Shown here: in pieces, positions 41,371 to 53,700 of the stretch
Numbering within the stretch: position 1 is the first letter of the stretch
Layout: the number at the start of each line of letters is the position of its first letter
Assembly (NCBI RefSeq): GCF_949628215.1
Contig: NC_134277.1
Coordinates: 28,719,058 to 28,783,057, forward strand
DNA length: 64,000 bases
Reading direction: 5' to 3'
Source of the DNA: Phalacrocorax aristotelis
Taxonomy: Eukaryota > Chordata > Aves > Suliformes > Phalacrocoracidae
The notes under the pieces: model-generated
Told to the model about the DNA's origin: nothing
The model's database searches: none
Seen by the model: only the letters and a program-made list of their open reading frames with translations
Translations under genes and position numbers: made by a program

Positions 41371-41636
41371 AGTTGTGACAGAATTTTAAAGCATTTGTTG
41401 GACTGGTTGATGTGAGTAGGACTACCTACATGAATATCAAAATGGATATATTTGTTTAAGCTGCCATGATAGAGCAGTAGAGCATAAATTAAATTTAAAC
41501 CTAGGCTTCTGTTGTAGGTGGCTTTTAAAATAATGTCATTTTTTGAACTAGAGAAGTAAAAACAGAAATCGAAATAAAAATGGGAATCTTTTAGTGACCT
41601 GGTAGGTTTTGCACTTATCTTTTTCCTCTCTGTATG

Positions 41637-41785
41637 TCACAGAATCGTAGCTTCACAGAATAGTTTGGGTTGGAAGAGACCTTTAAAGATCATCTAGTCC
41701 AAACACCTGCCATGGGCAGGGGCATCTTTCACTAGGTCAGGTTGCTCAAAGCCCCATCCAGCCTGACCTTGACCACTTAAATGTT
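41637..41785 (-). mobile_element. CR1 LINE 3'-end fragment
   Basis: Begins tcacagaatcgtag and continues 'gggttggaagagacc' and 'ccatgggcaggg', the classic CR1 3' end in minus orientation, about 150 bp, in C1GALT1 intron 1. Confidence 0.85.
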
Positions 41786-42662
41786 TTACATGTCTTGCCC
41801 TGTATAGAAAAGAATGTCAGCAGAGTCTGAGTGGGCATGCTTATCATAAGTCCTGTTTACTGATGGAGTTGATAAACATATGGTTACACACAGATGTATA
41901 CAGTGGTCCAGTCTGTTGATATAAAATTGATAAATGATGAGCAGATTATTTCAGATTGAAAACAGTAACTAGAGGCATTTCCTATCAAGTATGAAGTACA
42001 GCTTCAGCATCTGTCCCTACCTGCTCCCAGAAATCCTCTTTGCTTGTGGAATACTGCTGAATCAACTCCTGATTTCCAAATGTGATGAATGTACTTTTTT
42101 ATCTTTTAACATTTCCAGTACACTTAAAGTTTTTGCTAAAAAATCTAACTTAACATAATTCCCTAATAAGCAGCAGTTATTTCCAAGTGATTTTCTTTTT
42201 TTCTCTCCAAGCAAGAGTAATTTTAACAGCTGCTAGAGCAGATAATGGAAATTGTATGGCAAAGAGACACCTAATATTGAAAAGTGGAACAATGGAGACT
42301 TTCTTCTAGAACATGCTGTAGCTATGCGGTGTGCATGTATGAAGTTTTATTTTTCCCCTTTTTAATATGCTTAAGGAAGGTATTGTTTTATTCTGGCCCT
42401 TTCCCTTTGTGTATTGCAAATTTTGAGGGGAGTTTGTGGTGATAGATGGGGAAAGTGAAAACTAACAAAAAAATATAGTATATTTAGTACAGTACTTTGT
42501 ACTGAAAAGTCTCTTTTCACTGTCATGGGCTGCTTGGGCGTATTGGCTTTAAATGTTTGGGTTTTTTTGCCTTTTTTTTGTATTTCTCCTTTATCAATTT
42601 TATACTTTAATATGTGATTTCTAAAGGCAATTGTTAGTCTTCATCAAGATGTAGCACTGAAT

Positions 42663-43836
42663 TGAGGGAAGACAGGCTGTGGACATTATCTGCCTGCACT
42701 ATAGCAAAGCCTTTGACACTGTCTCCCACAGCATCCTCCTAGAGAAGGTGGCGGCTCGTGGCTTGGACTGGTGTACTCTTTGCTGGGTAAAAAACTGGCT
42801 GCATGGCCAAGCCCAGAGAGTTGTGGTGGATGGAGATAAATCCAGTTGGTGGACGGTCATGAGCGGGGTTCCTCAGGTCTCAGCGTTGGGGCTGGTCTTG
42901 TTTAATATCTTTATCAATGATCTGGATGAGGGGATTGAGTGCACCCTCAGTAAGTTTGCAGATGACACCAAGTTGGGCAGGAGTGTTGATCCACTGGAGG
43001 GCAGGAAGGCTCTGCAGAGGGATCTGGACAGGCTGGATCGATGGGCCAAGGCCAGTTGTATGATATTTAACAAGGCCAAGTGCTGGGTCCTGCACTTGTG
43101 TCACATCAACCCCCATGCAACACTACAGGCTTGGGGAGGAGTGGCTGGAGAGCTGCCTAGAGGAAAAGGACCTGGGGGTGCTGGTTGACAGCCGGCTGAA
43201 CGTGAGCCATCAGTGTGCCCAGGTGGCCAAGAAGGCCAACAGCATCCTGGCTTGTATCAGGAATAGTGTGGCCAGCAGGGGCAGGGAAGTGATGGTGCCC
43301 CTGTACTGGGCACTGGTGAGGCCACACCTCAAATACTGTGTTTGGTTTTGGGCCCCTCAGTACAAGAAGGACATTGAGTTGCTGGAGTGTGTCCAGAGAA
43401 GGTCAACAAAGCTGGTGAAGGGTCTGGAGAACGTGTCTTACAAGGAGTGGCTGTGGAAACTGGGTTTGTTTGGTCTGGAGAAGAGGAGGCTGAGGGGAGA
43501 CTTTGTCACTCTCCACAACTACCTGAAAGGAGGTTGTGGCAAGGTGGGTGTTTGTCTCTTTTCCCAAGTAAGAAGCCATAGAACAAGGGGAAACAGCTTC
43601 AAGTTGTGTCAGGGGAGGTTTAGATTGTATATTAGGAAAAATTTCTTTACTGACAGAGTGGTCAGGCGTTGGAACAGGCTGCCCAGGGAGGTGGTAGAGT
43701 CACCATCCCTGGAGGTATTTAGAAGACGTGTAGATGTGGCACTTCAGGGCATGGTTTAGGAGGCATGGTAGTGTTGGGTTGATGGTTGGACTTGATGATC
43801 CAAGAGCTCTTTTCCAATCTTAATGATTCTATGATT
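42663..43836 (+). mobile_element. CR1 LINE, 1.17 kb, copy B
   Basis: Plus-strand copy nearly identical to the 3' 1.15 kb of copy A at 25550, sharing unusual residues ([19 protein letters not shown]-like, KEWLWKLG). It contains FADDTKLG. It ends 'aatgattctatgatt', is 5'-truncated at about 42663, and lies in C1GALT1 intron 1 in sense orientation. Confidence 0.92.
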
Positions 43837-45484
43837 AAAAATCATGTGATTTTTTTCATATTAAAGAACTACAGCTCCTTATCATCCACAGTTATAATTA
43901 TGTGAATTTTATACAACCTTTAAGTTTCTTGATTTTTATTTTGGTGCTTCGTATTTCCAGTTTTCTTTCCTTTTCCTAGCAATGTGGAAAGAAAACCATA
44001 TCACGTTAGAGCTGTTTTGCTCTCAAATGATCTCGACCTGCATGCGTGCAGTAAGTTTGATGATTTCTGAGAGTGCCAGCCTAACAATGTGTATACTTGC
44101 TTTCTGTCCTCTCTGCTCTCCCTTCAGGAGAGCGCTCAGTCAGACAGAAAGCTGGTGGTTGGAGCACATGATGCTGCAGAGTGATTCATGCAGCTTGTTT
44201 GGGGACAGTCTTTTTCCAACAGGCTCTGCACAGCCAATGGGAGAATTGGGTGCAGGCTAAATGAGTTGTTCTGGTGGTTGCAGCTCTTTTCTGATCGATG
44301 GTTTTCATCACTGCTCTGTTCATTCCATAATTTTCTTTCTTTGTCTCCCTAACTAAATTGGGTTCTGCCCATTGACATTAAGAATGACCCTAATGGAGGG
44401 AACATCATTGACTTGTTTATAAGGCTCTGCTTTGAATCCAGTATATGTTTAACAGTCAATATTTTTATAGTTTATTCATGAAATATTAGAAAATATCTCA
44501 ACCCTTTGCAAAGATGAAAAGGCCTCTGGCCTCAACAGCCTGAAATTGGTTTGCAGGTGTTTAACATATGAAAATTCACACTTGTTTTGGATGTATAAAG
44601 CTCATTTTATGCAGGCGTAGATGCTGGTTTTGTTTAGTTTTATAAAAACAGTCAGCCAAGTCCTTTAGCCTTTGAGGACCAAGGGTATGGCTGAAGTGAA
44701 GAGATTTATTACTGAAATACAAGGTTTTTGATACGTAAAAGAAAGCTTGAGGCTGATGCATTTTCTTCTCCTCTTCCTCCAAATGCCTTTTAAAAACAGA
44801 GGTTTCTTTATGAAAATTCAAATGTTGTCCTATTCTTTCTTCTGAAAGTTGCTCAGCGCTTCCTAAGAGCGGAAGGAAAACTGCCCTACTTTGAGAGTAG
44901 ATTTTCTTTATAACTCTTCTAGAATCTGCTTGTGTTTGACATTTTTAAAAGAATTCCTGTAATATACCTACTCCTGGAGTTTAAGTACATCTCATGACTA
45001 TATTCTATCTTAGGCTGTAGATTGCCTTTGATCATCATCTTTTAGCTCCATAAAAGACTTCAGTATTACATTTTGATGTACATCTGGGATGAAGAGAATA
45101 AAGAAGTGACCATATCTTACAATTTTAGAATTAAGATATTAATCTTTAAATGTATACATTCTTGTATAAATATTGTATATATAAAATTAATTTTTTTTAA
45201 TGTACAGTCACTATTCTGAGTTATGACTGCCCTTTATAATTTTAAGCTAGAGAATATATGATAGGCCTTTTGCACTAAATTTGTCAATGGTTGTACAATT
45301 TTATATGAATATTTGCATTGCTCTTGTACTTAAACTTCCACGCAAGCCCAGGGGAGCTGAATCTGAGCTAGAACCAAGATCTCTACTTTGATAGATTTGG
45401 TCATTGATTTCTTCCTGTAGTTTTAGATTAATTTCTGTGCTAAGAGGCTTTAAGCTTAATGTATTTTTCATTTGGTTTTGACAG
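43837..45484 (+). other. End of C1GALT1 intron 1; nothing recognised
   Basis: AT-rich intron sequence ending in the acceptor tttgacag used by the ATG exon. Confidence 0.6.
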
Positions 45485-45501
45485 TGTATTACCTTCAGGA
45501 G

Positions 45502-45724
45502 ATGGCCACTTCTAAGTCCTTGATGAACCTTCTAACCTTCACTTTTGGATCAGCAATAGGATTTTTCGTATGCTATCTTCTGTTTAGCCTTATACTAGAA
45601 GAACAGGTTAAGATCCAGCCTCATATCCTTCACAATGATCCACATGGTCAACACTTGGCAGATACCGATAACAATCAGCTGCAAGGACAAATGAATTTCA
45701 ATGCAGACTCTGGACAGCATAAAG
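45502..45724 (+). CDS. C1GALT1: C1GALT1 coding exon 1 (membrane anchor and stem)
   Basis: The exon begins after a tttgacag acceptor at 45485, leaving 17 nt of 5'UTR before ATG. It encodes [11 protein letters not shown], a hydrophobic anchor, and the stem ending NADSGQHK plus one G before gtattt. The near-cognate frame upstream of this ATG runs into the intron and is not used. Confidence 0.96.
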
Positions 45725-48700
45725 GTATTTTGTTACGCCTGACTAATTATGCAATGTCCTTTTCATGCATTGCTAAATGTTGCTTTCCTCTGGCAAGAGT
45801 TGGTATGAACCCTTTCCTTTTGCTTTCCCCACGTTCAGGTTGTATCTAAGTAAACTTTGTTGTCCTGAGCTTACTGAATGGTGGTTTTCTTTGTTTACAT
45901 TTTTATTACAGTAGTGATTTTTTTACTTAGACCCAACTGGTCATCCAGTTCTGTATCCAGACTTGTTTGGAGCAGGAACTTCTCAAAATAACTAATGACA
46001 GTGCTATTAGCAAATGGTGGTTTTGCTAAGCAGATATATTTACTAGCATTGTAGATGTGGCTGAATTGATTTTTAGCTTTAGAAAGCTATTTTTGTACCA
46101 CTTCTAGCTTTCCTATCTAACCTCTTAGATAAAGCTGAAAAAAACAAAAGAAATTCACTTTTTGACATGATTAGTAAAACTTCGAATCGGGGCGAGCTGG
46201 GGGGCAGAGGAGTTCACTGTGGGCATTGGTGGCCAAGCTGATCATGCAGCAGTCCAAACTGCCGTTCGCAGTCCAAACCAGAGAAATTCTCTTGCACTCT
46301 GATTTTTTTTTTTTTTATTTGTTGTTATTTTTTTTCCAAAGAAGTTAGACCCTCCTAATATTTCAGGCATACTTTTAAATTTGACCCATCTCATTGCATA
46401 GTCCATTCTAAATCCTAAATACAGATAGTGTCCGAGTTGGGACAGTTTGGATGAGAAAAAATGCACATTAATGCATTTTCTGAAGAAGTTAATAAGTAAT
46501 TCACTATTTAAATGTATTTAAACTGTAAACTTTGTAAGACAAGTTTGTGAATGTTTCACAGATAATTGTAGAAAATGTTACAAAGAAATCTGATCTGTTG
46601 TTGCCTAAAGTGTAAGGAATATTTTAGGACCAGTTATGCAGATCTCACTCTCCATGGAATATTCTTGTACATGAGTTAAAATCACTCCATATGTATCAGG
46701 TGAAAAATGTTTCTTTGAGGGAAGAATGCTTTGGCAGCTTGGCAAACGTTATATTACATGCCTCAGATAAATTTATCTTATTTATTATCTTGGATTGTCT
46801 GCAAACAAAAATATTTTAGCACAACAATAAGACTAGTTTCATAGTATCCTAACTTAATCTGATTTTTTTTTTTTACAGATAAGATTTAACTTGATTTGGT
46901 GATAAATTCTTTCTTTCTGGCTTACCATCTGCTTTTTCCTTCAAAAATATGTTGCCATTTAGAAATATTTATTAGGTTTTGTTAGTTAACATGAATATAT
47001 ATAACAGAGCTTATTAGCTTTTTGACCTTTCTCTGTTGTAATCATTAAGTTATGTTCATTGTGAATGGTGAAAATCAGCTTTTTAATTTTCATTGGTTCT
47101 CCAATACCATAAAGAAGTTGCCTCCAAACAGTTTTTATGTACAAATCAAGGTTTTTTATAAAGCCACACTTCCCTGAGCAGATATCCATTTTGATACGGC
47201 TCTTGTGCTCGCCTTTATCCTGTGAAGTTGAAGTAGCTTTAAGAATTTTAGTTTCCTGGTTTTGGGAGTCTTGTTTGTTTTTCTTCCTAAATCTAACATT
47301 AATTTCATTAACTGGTACATGTGGAAGCAGATACCTCTTCTCCCTCTGCATGTCTTTTCTGATCTAGAAACAGAATGTCTGGGGGGAGGTTGCTCTTATG
47401 TTTGTTTTGCAATCAAGTCTAATATTGTTTTGGAACTTTCCTCTTTTTTTAGATGAGAATAAAAATATCGCAGAGGGCTTGTATCAGAAGGTGAAAATAC
47501 TGTGTTGGGTCATGACTGGACCTCAAAATCTAGAAAAGAAAGCCAAGCATGTTAAGGCCACTTGGGCCCAACGTTGTAATAAAATACTTTTTATGAGCTC
47601 TGAGGAAAACAAAGACTTCCCGACTGTGGGCCTAGAAACCAAAGAAGGCAGGGACCAACTGTACTGGAAGACTATTAAAGCTTTTCAATACGTATATGAC
47701 CATTATTTTGATGATGCTGATTGGTTTATGAAAGCAGATGATGATACGTATGTTATATTGGACAATTTGAGATGGCTTCTTTCAAAATACAGTCCTGAAC
47801 AACCAATATACTTTGGAAGAAGGTTTAAACCTTATGTAAAACAGGGCTACATGAGCGGAGGAGCAGGATACGTTCTGAGCAAAGAAGCTCTGAAGAGATT
47901 TGTTGCTGCATTTAAAACAAACAAGTGCTCTCACAGTTCCTCAATTGAAGACCTGGCATTAGGAAAATGCATGGAGATCATTAATGTAGAAGCAGGAGAT
48001 TCTAGGGATACAAGTGGTAGAGAAACCTTTCATCCCTTCGTTCCAGAACATCACTTAATCAGGGGATACCTACCAAAAACATTCTGGTATTGGAATTACA
48101 ATTATTATCCTGCTGTAGAGGTAAGTCCTTAGGATTCTGGTACCCATTTTTTGAAGCATATCTAATGATGTGTAAGTTAGAAGCAGCTCAGTATATTTTA
48201 GAAAAGACAATTTTTTTGTGCTGTCCCGTGATATACCTGTGCTTAGATGTGTTAAATACAATAGTCATCAACTATATGTTGATGCTAAGACCTTAATATT
48301 CCAGAAGAGCTAATGAGTTTTAAATTACTGTTGTGGTTTTGCTATGTTCTGTGGACAGCAAAAACTGATGAAACCTTTTTGACATGTTTGTCTAGTGTCA
48401 CCAGTACTACCTTCATTGCTGAGTTATCATCCTGTTTTGTTCCCTCGTATCTCACAGACAGTGTCCCTAGCTTCTCCAGCCACCCAAGTTCCCGTGTGCA
48501 GTGAGAAGCGAGACCAGCGTGGTTCATTCCAAGCTGTGTGTGCCGACTGTACAGAGCTGGGTCGAACAGTATGGCTTAGTTACAGTACAGCCCAGTGAAA
48601 GGGAAGGTGGTGCTGATACATCTTTATCTTCTATTCAACAGCAAACTTTGCATAAAACCTAAGAAATAGAAGTAGTTTTGAGACTTGCTCATGATTGTAG

Positions 48701-50700
48701 TTGGTTACCATTGGCTAAGAGATTCCTAGGTTATTTGGAGGGGCTGGTGGGTAACGGCATGCGTGAGTGTACTGCCCGCTAGTCCTTTTCCTATCAAATG
48801 GAGATGTGCTGCGATAGACTTATCACTGATAGCTGTGTGCAACGTCACCTTGCTCGAGCGCTGGTAGCTGCCCTGCCCTGCCCTCGCTTTTTCATCGAAG
48901 GATGTTAAAACATACATGTAAATGAATTGCATTGAAAAGATTATAGAAGAATAAATGTCACCTAGAAGTGAAATAAAAGCATGACCCAAACAAGGAAATA
49001 TGATCAGATTTCCTTGCGTAGTTGTACTGGACTCTTGTCTACCTTCTGCAGAAGTGGAGGCAAGCATGAGAGCTCGCAAAGCTATTTTTAAATTTTTTTT
49101 TTTTATCGTAGCAACAAAAATAACATTTACAAGCTGGAACGTTCTTACTGCAAGAACTTCAGGTTGTCCTTGATGTTCCACATCTGAAATCTCCTGTTTA
49201 ACAAAAAAAAAAAAAAAAAAGGGGGGGCAGGAGCAGAGCGCTACTTGAAATTAAAGCAATCTGAAGGTATTCTGCATTGTAAACTTGAATGATCATGTAA
49301 TCTGTGATGTGTCTTCTTTCTTAGGATTATAATCTCACTTTTAAAGGTATTATTTTTCAGCAAGCTTTGAGATCAGCATAAGTGGCCAAAATCAAGGATA
49401 GGATGTGGGATTTTTTACACAGTAAAGCTGGAAAAATAAAAAGCCTAGTTCTTCAGTAGACTTTTTTCATTGCAAAGCCTCTATGTTTTTATATTTGTAT
49501 TCAGTGACTAGAGCATTTATGTATCTTAAAACAGCTATGATACTGTGTTTAGTGTGTCAGGATGCAGCACCTTTAGCTATGGCTGCAGTTCATGGGTGGC
49601 TGAGCTGTGGACAGTTACATCTGTAACTGACACAGTGGTGGCGGGGGTCCAGAATGGAAATGGCATATTTGATCGTGTGTTTGGATAGAGACTGCTTCGT
49701 CTAGTATCAAAACCGAACTATATTAGTCAAACCTAGTAAGTATTGAAAGAATAACAATTATATAACAATTGTTCTCTTCAGTGTCTTTAAATGTTGACTC
49801 TTAGTTCCAATTAGAGATGGAATATTAGCAGCTCTGCAGTCAAGTCTGATGAATTCCACCCTCTCACCCCCCCAGCCAAACTACCTTCCAAACAATTGCT
49901 TTGAGAGCTGAATTTGAGCTGTAACGAATATGTTAACAATGATCTTTTAGCTGTTAAAAACGCTTAATAATGTCAATGAAATTAATAAACTAAAAAAAAA
50001 AGTTACAAAATGATTTATTACAATTTTCTACATGTCGGAAGTTAGATACCGAGAGTTTTGCCAAAATGTATGATGTGTGAATGCGCACACACATATACTC
50101 TGGCATATATACTCTGGACGGATGCTGTTATGGATAACAAGCATGTATTGTTCATATATAAATATAATGCATTTAGACCTGCTTGCTGCTTCTTGGTTTT
50201 ATTTAAACACCAACATGAAAAAGAATGGAAAAGCAAAAAACCTCTGACATTAATCACTGGCATGATTACAGAAGCAAAAGACTTTGTCTAGCTTTATTTT
50301 GGAAAGATGCTTTGGCAGATATGTCTGATACATCTTGCTTGCCTAACATCAAGTTTTGAAGTATATGAATGACTGATGATAGTGAATTTCTTACCATGAA
50401 GTCAAGTATGTGTTTGAATTCTCCCTGGATCTTTAATCCAGGGCATGCTTTGCAATTCTTGCTGATATTTTGACTTATTTCATATTGTAGGGTCCTGGAT
50501 GCTGCTCCGATCTAGCAGTTTCATTCCACTACGTTGATTCCGTGACTATGTATCATTTGGAATATTTGATTTATCATCTCCGTCCATATGGGTATTTGTA
50601 TCGGTACAATCCTGATTCGGCAAAGAATCCAGAAGAGCAGAGCAAAAATGAAGCACTGGAGGATAATCAAAAGTTAACGCAAAAGATTTCCGAGAATTAA
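45502..50700 (+). CDS. C1GALT1: Core 1 beta-1,3-galactosyltransferase (T-synthase), complete 3-exon coding region
   Basis: Golgi enzyme that transfers galactose from UDP-Gal to GalNAc-alpha-Ser/Thr, making the core 1 (T antigen) O-glycan; its folding in other vertebrates needs the chaperone Cosmc. Coding exons 45502-45724, 47453-48120 and 50491-50700 total 1,101 nt, 366 residues, close to the 363 I recall for human. Type II topology: short N-terminal cytosolic tail, one membrane anchor at about residues 9-32, a stem, then the catalytic domain. Visible motifs are CWVMTGPQN (92-100), the metal/nucleotide DxD as ADDDTYV (169-175), and [11 protein letters not shown]. The ATG has G at -3 and +4. 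All splice sites are GT-AG with consistent phase and no internal stops. Identification is from close match to remembered vertebrate C1GALT1. Confidence 0.98.
45725..47452 (+). other. C1GALT1 intron 2
   Basis: A 1.7 kb intron from gtattt to tttttttag. It contains poly-T runs and a short direct repeat gcagtccaaac near 46248, otherwise nothing notable. Confidence 0.8.
47453..48120 (+). CDS. C1GALT1: C1GALT1 coding exon 2 (catalytic domain)
   Basis: It follows a polypyrimidine-rich acceptor (ctttttttag). It runs from [12 protein letters not shown] to NYYPAVE before gtaagt, 668 nt. It carries most of the GT31-type catalytic domain, including the DDD motif at residues 170-172, [20 protein letters not shown], and the [10 protein letters not shown] helix. 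Confidence 0.97.
48121..50490 (+). other. C1GALT1 intron 3
   Basis: A 2.4 kb intron from gtaagt to attgtag, with an A/G homopolymer at 49201 and no other recognised element. Confidence 0.8.
49201..49228. repeat. A/G homopolymer run
   Basis: About 18 A followed by seven G in the last C1GALT1 intron. Confidence 0.8.
50491..50700 (+). CDS. C1GALT1: C1GALT1 coding exon 3 (C-terminus and stop)
   Basis: The acceptor attgtag precedes [15 protein letters not shown], a conserved block with a Cys pair. The hydrophilic, Glu/Lys/Asn-rich last 25 residues are the variable tail. Stop TAA is at 50698-50700. Confidence 0.96.
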   Translation, partial: GPGCCSDLAVSFHYVDSVTMYHLEYLIYHLRPYGYLYRYNPDSAKNPEEQSKNEALEDNQKLTQKISEN

Positions 50701-53700
50701 TTGGACTTTGAAGAAAACTAAAAGAAGCCAGTGCAATGAATAAGACTCTCCTCGAATTCCTGCATGAAGCTTGTGGACTGAAATTTCTCTTGGTGATTCT
50801 TATTTCAGAAATCACGTTGGCGGTTCCTTTCACTGTCTGTGTACAACAGAGTCTGGTGCTGGCTCTGACTGTTTGGGATGGCGTGACCTTGCAGCCCTAC
50901 TCGTGAAGATTTGGGGCCCTAAAGCTGTGAAATAGGAGGTTGTTCTGGCACACTAATATCTGGAAGGATTTGTGTAAAAACACCATAGTAGATGGGTTCA
51001 GAGATAATCATACAGTATTTTTGTTCCTTTTTTGGTCTCTGTTTTCTTCCAGATGTTTTGTTAAGTCAATTCTAATATTAGAGATTGGATGTTGCACAGC
51101 CACATACTTCATGATGGCTTTCTCTTGTATTCTTAATGTCTTGAAGTTACTGTGTGTAACTTCCCCTATAAGGAAGGGAGAGGGGTGAAAATAGTCTCAA
51201 GTCTGCTTTGCCTTAACGACAGACTGGTTATTATGAATAGGCAGAGATCCACCCCAGAGAGTAATCTGAATTGTTTCAGAAATGGAATTCACTGCTATGA
51301 ATTATTTTTAAAATTTTTAAGTCTCTGTTGTACAAAACAATATGAAGTTGGATCACTACTGGTTTAGGGAGAAACCCAGAAGTAGTTAGTATTGTTTAAA
51401 TTGCTGAGGTGATGCAAGCTGCTTACAGATTTGCCTGTGGCTTTTTTTTTTTAATTATCCTATTGGTTGAAAGGATATAAAAATTAATCTCAGAATTTCT
51501 CAGCAAAAGGTAGATGCTTTTTGAAATAGAAGTCTCTCTTCCATCACATCTTCCATGTAAACCAGAAAGAGTAGTATCTTAGCAAAGTTAAAATGGCATT
51601 ATAACAACTTGGGTTCAGCCAGTATTATAATTAGTTTGTTTCCATTTAATTTTCACACCACTATACTTTGAGATTGTGGAGTTAATTTATTCATTAAAAT
51701 TTTACAGCTACAAACAAATCTGATTTTAAAACTGCAGCAAAGCCAGTTTGATGGCATCCCTGCACATTAGCTTATTTGGCTCAGGTACTTCGTTTCACTT
51801 TTCTGAACACTCTTCCCTCACTTTTAAAATTTTTTCTGTATTTGCTTCTTGTTACCTTTTTCAGAAGAAAGTGTTAAATACTCCTTATTTCACTCTTTTT
51901 GAAGCTGAAGTATATAGTTATTCAGGTAAGCCAGCCTGAATGCAGGAACCTTTCAAAGTGCATTAACTTTCTCCACTACTTTATGAGTATCTCTGCCTCT
52001 TAACTGAAAACACTTTCTTGGTGTGGGACAAAAATAGGTGTTTTAATTACTGAAAAATTTTCAGAGGCCAAGCCTATGTTTTATATAGTTACCATAAAAC
52101 TTTCTTGTTTTCTCTTTTTCAAGTTGAGTGAGTAGCAGTATGGGGGATAGGGTTAAGCTTGACATGTAGTGCGCCTATTCCACGCTTGAACAAGAGTTTC
52201 TTCATCTTTTTGTCACTTTTCACCTTCATCATATTGATGAATTTGGACATAACCTAATTACCTCCAGTCATTGCTTTGGAAAGGGCACATACTGGTAGCA
52301 GACAGCCTTATTTACTGCTGCTGTCCTTCAGGATGTTCCTGGAAGAGGATGTTACCATGTAGTACTGGAATTTTTTTTCCAAAGGTAGTTCTTGTACAGA
52401 TTGGGTTTCTATCTGTTGTCCAACCATAGAGTCTTGACTTTCTTTCTGACCATTGCTCTGCAGCATGATGGCAATTACTGAAATAGCTCATGGGCTTGAA
52501 ATATTACATACATCTTGTCTGCCTGAATGTAGGCAGGGTTCATATATCGAGTGTTGGTTAAACAAATAGTTCCTGCAGGGTTAAATCTGTTGGTCTTTTA
52601 TGAGCAAGACTGCCTCTGAAGTACTGAAAGGGACATGAGCTTTAGTTTATGTTGATTGACGTAAGTAGAAAATTATAACTGTATTTGTTTAAAAAAGGAA
52701 AAGGTCTCTAGTTTGCTCTAGTCAGACAGATGCTTGTCCAGAGGAGAATACGTGGTACCATGCTGGGAGGTGCTTCCTTCTGTGAGCTAAATATTTACCC
52801 CATGTGCAACAAAAACCAAGAATATTGTGAAATCCGTATGGTACTGATAACTCCAGTGGCATTGTTCGAACATGGAATTAAAATTTTCTGGAATACTTAA
52901 GGAAGTTATAAAATGAGATCAAGGTCCCAACTTAATCTCTTTGTAAATTCAGCCCATGTAGAAGACCTGCTGAACTACTGTACTGCTCCTTTATTACTGC
53001 GTTCTTCAGCAGTTCGTCTGTGGGGATTTAAAGATTTTTCTTCCGCAATGGGCAGAACTAATCTTGCCTGTTTTCTGCAGAATTGTGTCCTATGTTTGCT
53101 CTGTGCTGCCCTGTGAAGTAACATAATTTTCTCTTCATGTTCCTGACTATCCTGTCTTTGGGTTTTCAATTCTATCGTGCGTAAGTCTCAGCTGGACAAG
53201 AGGAGGCAGGTAGAGGTGCCTGAGCTCTGCACAGCTGTGGTTGCTGAGGTGGCAAGTCAAACCAGCCACTGCTGGGCTTGCAGTGAACCCTTTTCTCAGC
53301 AGCAGTTTTAATTCTCATCTGCTGCCCAGCTGTGCCTTGTGGGTTTAGCAGAGTGGGGCAGGAATGTCCCTTTCCACAAAACTTGCAGGACCTCAGAGGG
53401 AATGGAGAAAACCAGGAACAAGTTCCATTTCTTGAGGAAATAAGGCTAAGAACGTAGTACTTTGATAAATAGGTGGCCTATCTGGAGAAATCAGAGCAGC
53501 CTTGTCTTCAAACATCCATTCTTGCTTTGTTTTTAAGTGTCCTTGCTCTTAGGCCTCTGAATCTGTTTCTTTTGCCTTTCTAACAGCACTGCAAAGAGAT
53601 TATTTTTTTCCTTCCAGACAAGCTAGAGAAGTATTGGCTTTTACATTCTGTGATTTTAAGAGGACTGCAGTTCTCTGTGGAATTGTATTGCCATAACAAT

